A stretch of DNA of 64,000 bases from Gelidibacter salicanalis (GTDB lineage: Bacteria; Bacteroidota; Bacteroidia; Flavobacteriales; Flavobacteriaceae): assembly GCF_016469035.1 (NCBI RefSeq), contig NZ_JAEHJZ010000039.1, forward strand, positions 32,150 to 96,149. The letters are read 5' to 3'. The stretch's first letter is position 1. The number at the start of each line of letters is the position of its first letter. A program made the translations under genes and the position numbers. This document shows, piece by piece, positions 62,464 through 64,000 of the stretch. The notes beneath the pieces are model-generated. The model worked only from the letters and a program-made list of their open reading frames with translations, was not told where the DNA came from and searched no databases.

Positions 62464-63427
62464 AGGACCTATTTCCAATTTTCTTGAAAAATATTACTTA
62501 CATTTTAACGCTGCGGCGTTAGTAGATGCAGCCAAAGGCTATGAAGCACAATTGGAAAAAGGCTCAAAGATGTTGGTGTCTTTGGCTGGTGCAATGAGTA
62601 CAGCGGAGATAGGTAAGATTTTTGGTGAAATGATCCGTCAAGATAAAGTGCAGATCATTTCATGTACAGGTGCCAATCTTGAAGAAGATATCATGAACTT
62701 GGTAGCGCATTCACATTACAAACGTGTGCCTAACTACCGTGATTTAACGCCTCAGGAAGAGTGGGATTTAATGGAAAAAGGATTGAATCGTGTTACAGAT
62801 ACCTGTATCCCAGAAGAGGAAGCCTTTAGACGTTTACAAAAACATATTGTCAAGATCTGGAAAGATGCTGAAGCTAGTGGTGAACGCTTTTTCCCACATG
62901 AATTTATGTACAAAATGTTGTTGAGCGGTGTGCTTGAAGAGTACTATGAAATTGACATTAAAAATTCTTGGATGTATGCTGCAGCAGAGAAAAATTTACC
63001 TATAATTGTACCAGGTTGGGAAGATAGTACCATGGGTAATATTTTCGCCAGCTATGTTCTTAAAGGAGAATTGAAAGCAAGTACCATGAAATCTGGAATA
63101 GAATATATGACGTTCTTGGCCGATTGGTATACAAATAATTCAGAAAACGGTATTGGTTTCTTCCAAATTGGTGGCGGTATTGCGGGAGATTTCCCAATAT
63201 GTGTGGTTCCAATGCTTTATCAAGATATGGAGCGTAAAGACACGCCATTCTGGAGTTATTTCTGTCAAATCAGTGATTCTACTACAAGTTACGGTTCGTA
63301 TTCAGGAGCCGTGCCGAATGAAAAAATAACCTGGGGTAAATTAGATATTGACACCCCTAAATTTATAATAGAAAGTGATGCTACCATTGTAGCGCCACTT
63401 GTATTTGCCTACCTATTAGACATGTAA
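62447..63427 (+). CDS. Deoxyhypusine synthase-like protein, possibly homospermidine synthase
   Basis: A 326-residue NAD-dependent enzyme of the deoxyhypusine synthase fold. Signatures are MLVSLAGAMSTAEIGKIFGE, IISCTGANLEEDIMNLVAHS, NSWMYAAAEKNLPIIVPGWE, FFQIGGGIAGDFPICVVPML and the C-terminal GSYSGAVPNEKITWGKLDID, in which Lys298 matches the active-site lysine of eukaryotic DHS. Bacteria have no eIF5A, so hypusine formation is unlikely. Homospermidine synthase arose from DHS in plants, and homospermidine is reported as a main polyamine of flavobacteria, so aminobutyl transfer to putrescine is a plausible role. It overlaps speB by 17 bases. Confidence 0.85.
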   Translation: MMTTTKGPISNFLEKYYLHFNAAALVDAAKGYEAQLEKGSKMLVSLAGAMSTAEIGKIFGEMIRQDKVQIISCTGANLEEDIMNLVAHSHYKRVPNYRDLTPQEEWDLMEKGLNRVTDTCIPEEEAFRRLQKHIVKIWKDAEASGERFFPHEFMYKMLLSGVLEEYYEIDIKNSWMYAAAEKNLPIIVPGWEDSTMGNIFASYVLKGELKASTMKSGIEYMTFLADWYTNNSENGIGFFQIGGGIAGDFPICVVPMLYQDMERKDTPFWSYFCQISDSTTSYGSYSGAVPNEKITWGKLDIDTPKFIIESDATIVAPLVFAYLLDM

Positions 63428-63429
63428 TT

Positions 63430-63768
63430 ATGAGTAACAAAAGAGACAATCTAAAACGCGTAATCGTCGACTTTAAAAAATTGACACCAGAAATTCTCTC
63501 GTTGTTGGTAGAGAAATATCCTGATGGATATGATGATGATAATATCATTACCTTTAAGAATGCCAATAATGAAATTGTAGAAGCGGTTGAGGTGACTACA
63601 AAAGACACTAAATATTTAGTGAAAGTCAGCACGAAGCTTCAGGTTACTATGGAGAATTATGATGAAGATGACTATGAGAATTTTGAGGGCGATGATCCAG
63701 ATGCAATTCAAGACCCTGAATTGGGTGAGGATGATCCGGAGGTTGAAATAGACGAAGACGTTGATTAG
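63430..63768 (+). CDS. Small acidic protein downstream of the polyamine genes
   Basis: A 112-residue protein starting 2 bases after the DHS-like stop. The first ~75 residues look folded (LKRVIVDFKKLTPEILSLLV; IVEAVEVTTKDTKYLVKVS). The last ~35 residues are almost all Asp/Glu with few other residues (DEDDYENFEGDDPDAIQDPE to the end). No family function is known to me. An acidic tail beside polyamine genes could bind polyamine or nucleic-acid-binding partners, but that is speculation. Confidence 0.8.
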   Translation: MSNKRDNLKRVIVDFKKLTPEILSLLVEKYPDGYDDDNIITFKNANNEIVEAVEVTTKDTKYLVKVSTKLQVTMENYDEDDYENFEGDDPDAIQDPELGEDDPEVEIDEDVD

Positions 63769-63826
63769 TTAAAAGGTAAGAACAAAATTTATAGTGCCAA
63801 TGAGATTGGTGCGACAACATACAATT

Positions 63827-63859
63827 GAAAAAGTTGCCTACATATGGGCAACTTTTTTT
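63827..63859 (+). terminator. Intrinsic terminator after the polyamine operon
   Basis: AAAAAGTTGCC pairs with GGCAACTTTTT around a short TACATAT loop, with a T-tract following. It is 59 bases after the acidic-protein stop. Confidence 0.85.
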
Positions 63860-63937
63860 GTTTAAACCATTTTAAATTAGTGAAACTCAATTTTTAAAAG
63901 TTGCGAAGCAATGAATTAAAAATTGTTAGTTGAACTA

Positions 63938-63997
63938 ATCCCGCTTTTTAGCGGGATCCTTGGGTTTTATTCCCCGACGCTCTGCGTCGAAATAAAA
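63938..63997. repeat. Two adjacent perfect hairpins at the window end
   Basis: ATCCCGCT (63938-63945) pairs with AGCGGGAT (63950-63957). CGACGC (63975-63980) pairs with GCGTCG (63984-63989), flanked by complementary TTTTATT and AATAAAA. They may be an intergenic repeat or a bidirectional terminator for a gene beyond the window. Confidence 0.6.
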
Positions 63998-64000
63998 AAG

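Noticed and set aside
62447-63427. Hypusine synthesis on a translation factor
   Set aside because: Bacteria have EF-P rather than eIF5A, and the speA-speB context points to polyamine synthesis instead.

Overview
The window looks like a chromosomal segment of a member of the Flavobacteriaceae (phylum Bacteroidota), probably marine. The signs are AT-rich DNA, paired SusC/SusD genes, a type IX secretion (T9SS) C-terminal sorting domain, LacI-controlled maltodextrin use, the mevalonate route to isoprenoids, and promoters of the Bacteroidota form TTTG-N19-TAnnTTTG with few Shine-Dalgarno sequences. No rRNA, tRNA, phage, transposase or CRISPR array was recognised.

Layout. 1-1921: the end of another polysaccharide utilisation locus (partial SusC, SusD). 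2322-8865: housekeeping genes (nhaA, acnA), a ParDE-type toxin-antitoxin pair with a very clear autoregulatory promoter, a flavin reductase-like protein and a DUF488 protein. 9004-34357: a complete alpha-glucan (starch/maltodextrin) locus. Its left half runs leftward: SusC, SusD, two small secreted proteins, a SusE/F-like binding lipoprotein with four tandem domains, and a T9SS-exported GH13 amylase. Its right half runs rightward: LacI regulator, maltose MFS transporter, beta-phosphoglucomutase, GH65 maltose phosphorylase, GH13, esterase, GH31, GH13, GH13. Surface proteins would bind and cut the polymer, SusCD would import oligosaccharides, periplasmic GH13/GH31 enzymes would shorten them, and maltose would be split phosphorolytically in the cytoplasm. 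A LacI-type operator lies in the divergent promoter region.

34358-35400 is a mosaic of palindromic repeats. 35408-39063 holds two convergent genes: a GAF-domain protein and an HD-domain protein fused to a Pycsar-effector-type membrane domain. 39210-44778 is a dense redox-repair cluster: MsrB, three MsrA paralogues (one with altered motifs), a small GNAT protein, SelO/YdiU, DUF427 and an alpha/beta hydrolase-OsmC fusion. 44966-52892 carries a large metallophosphoesterase/outer-membrane-barrel fusion, DUF2254, a thioesterase, a glycerophosphodiesterase and a BaiN-like flavoprotein. A hybrid histidine kinase follows on the minus strand.

55549-59592 holds late mevalonate genes, a UbiA-type prenyltransferase and an RluB/RluF-like protein whose catalytic Asp is replaced by Gly. 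60040-63768 is a polyamine cluster: arginine decarboxylase, agmatinase, a deoxyhypusine-synthase-like enzyme that may make homospermidine, and a small acidic protein.

The observations most worth following up are the pseudouridine synthase lacking its catalytic Asp, the HD-Pycsar effector without a visible cyclase, the divergent third MsrA in the redox cluster, the mosaic palindromes with a covarying stem pair, and the DHS-like gene in a bacterial polyamine operon. Family assignments come from motifs read by eye; no database search was run.
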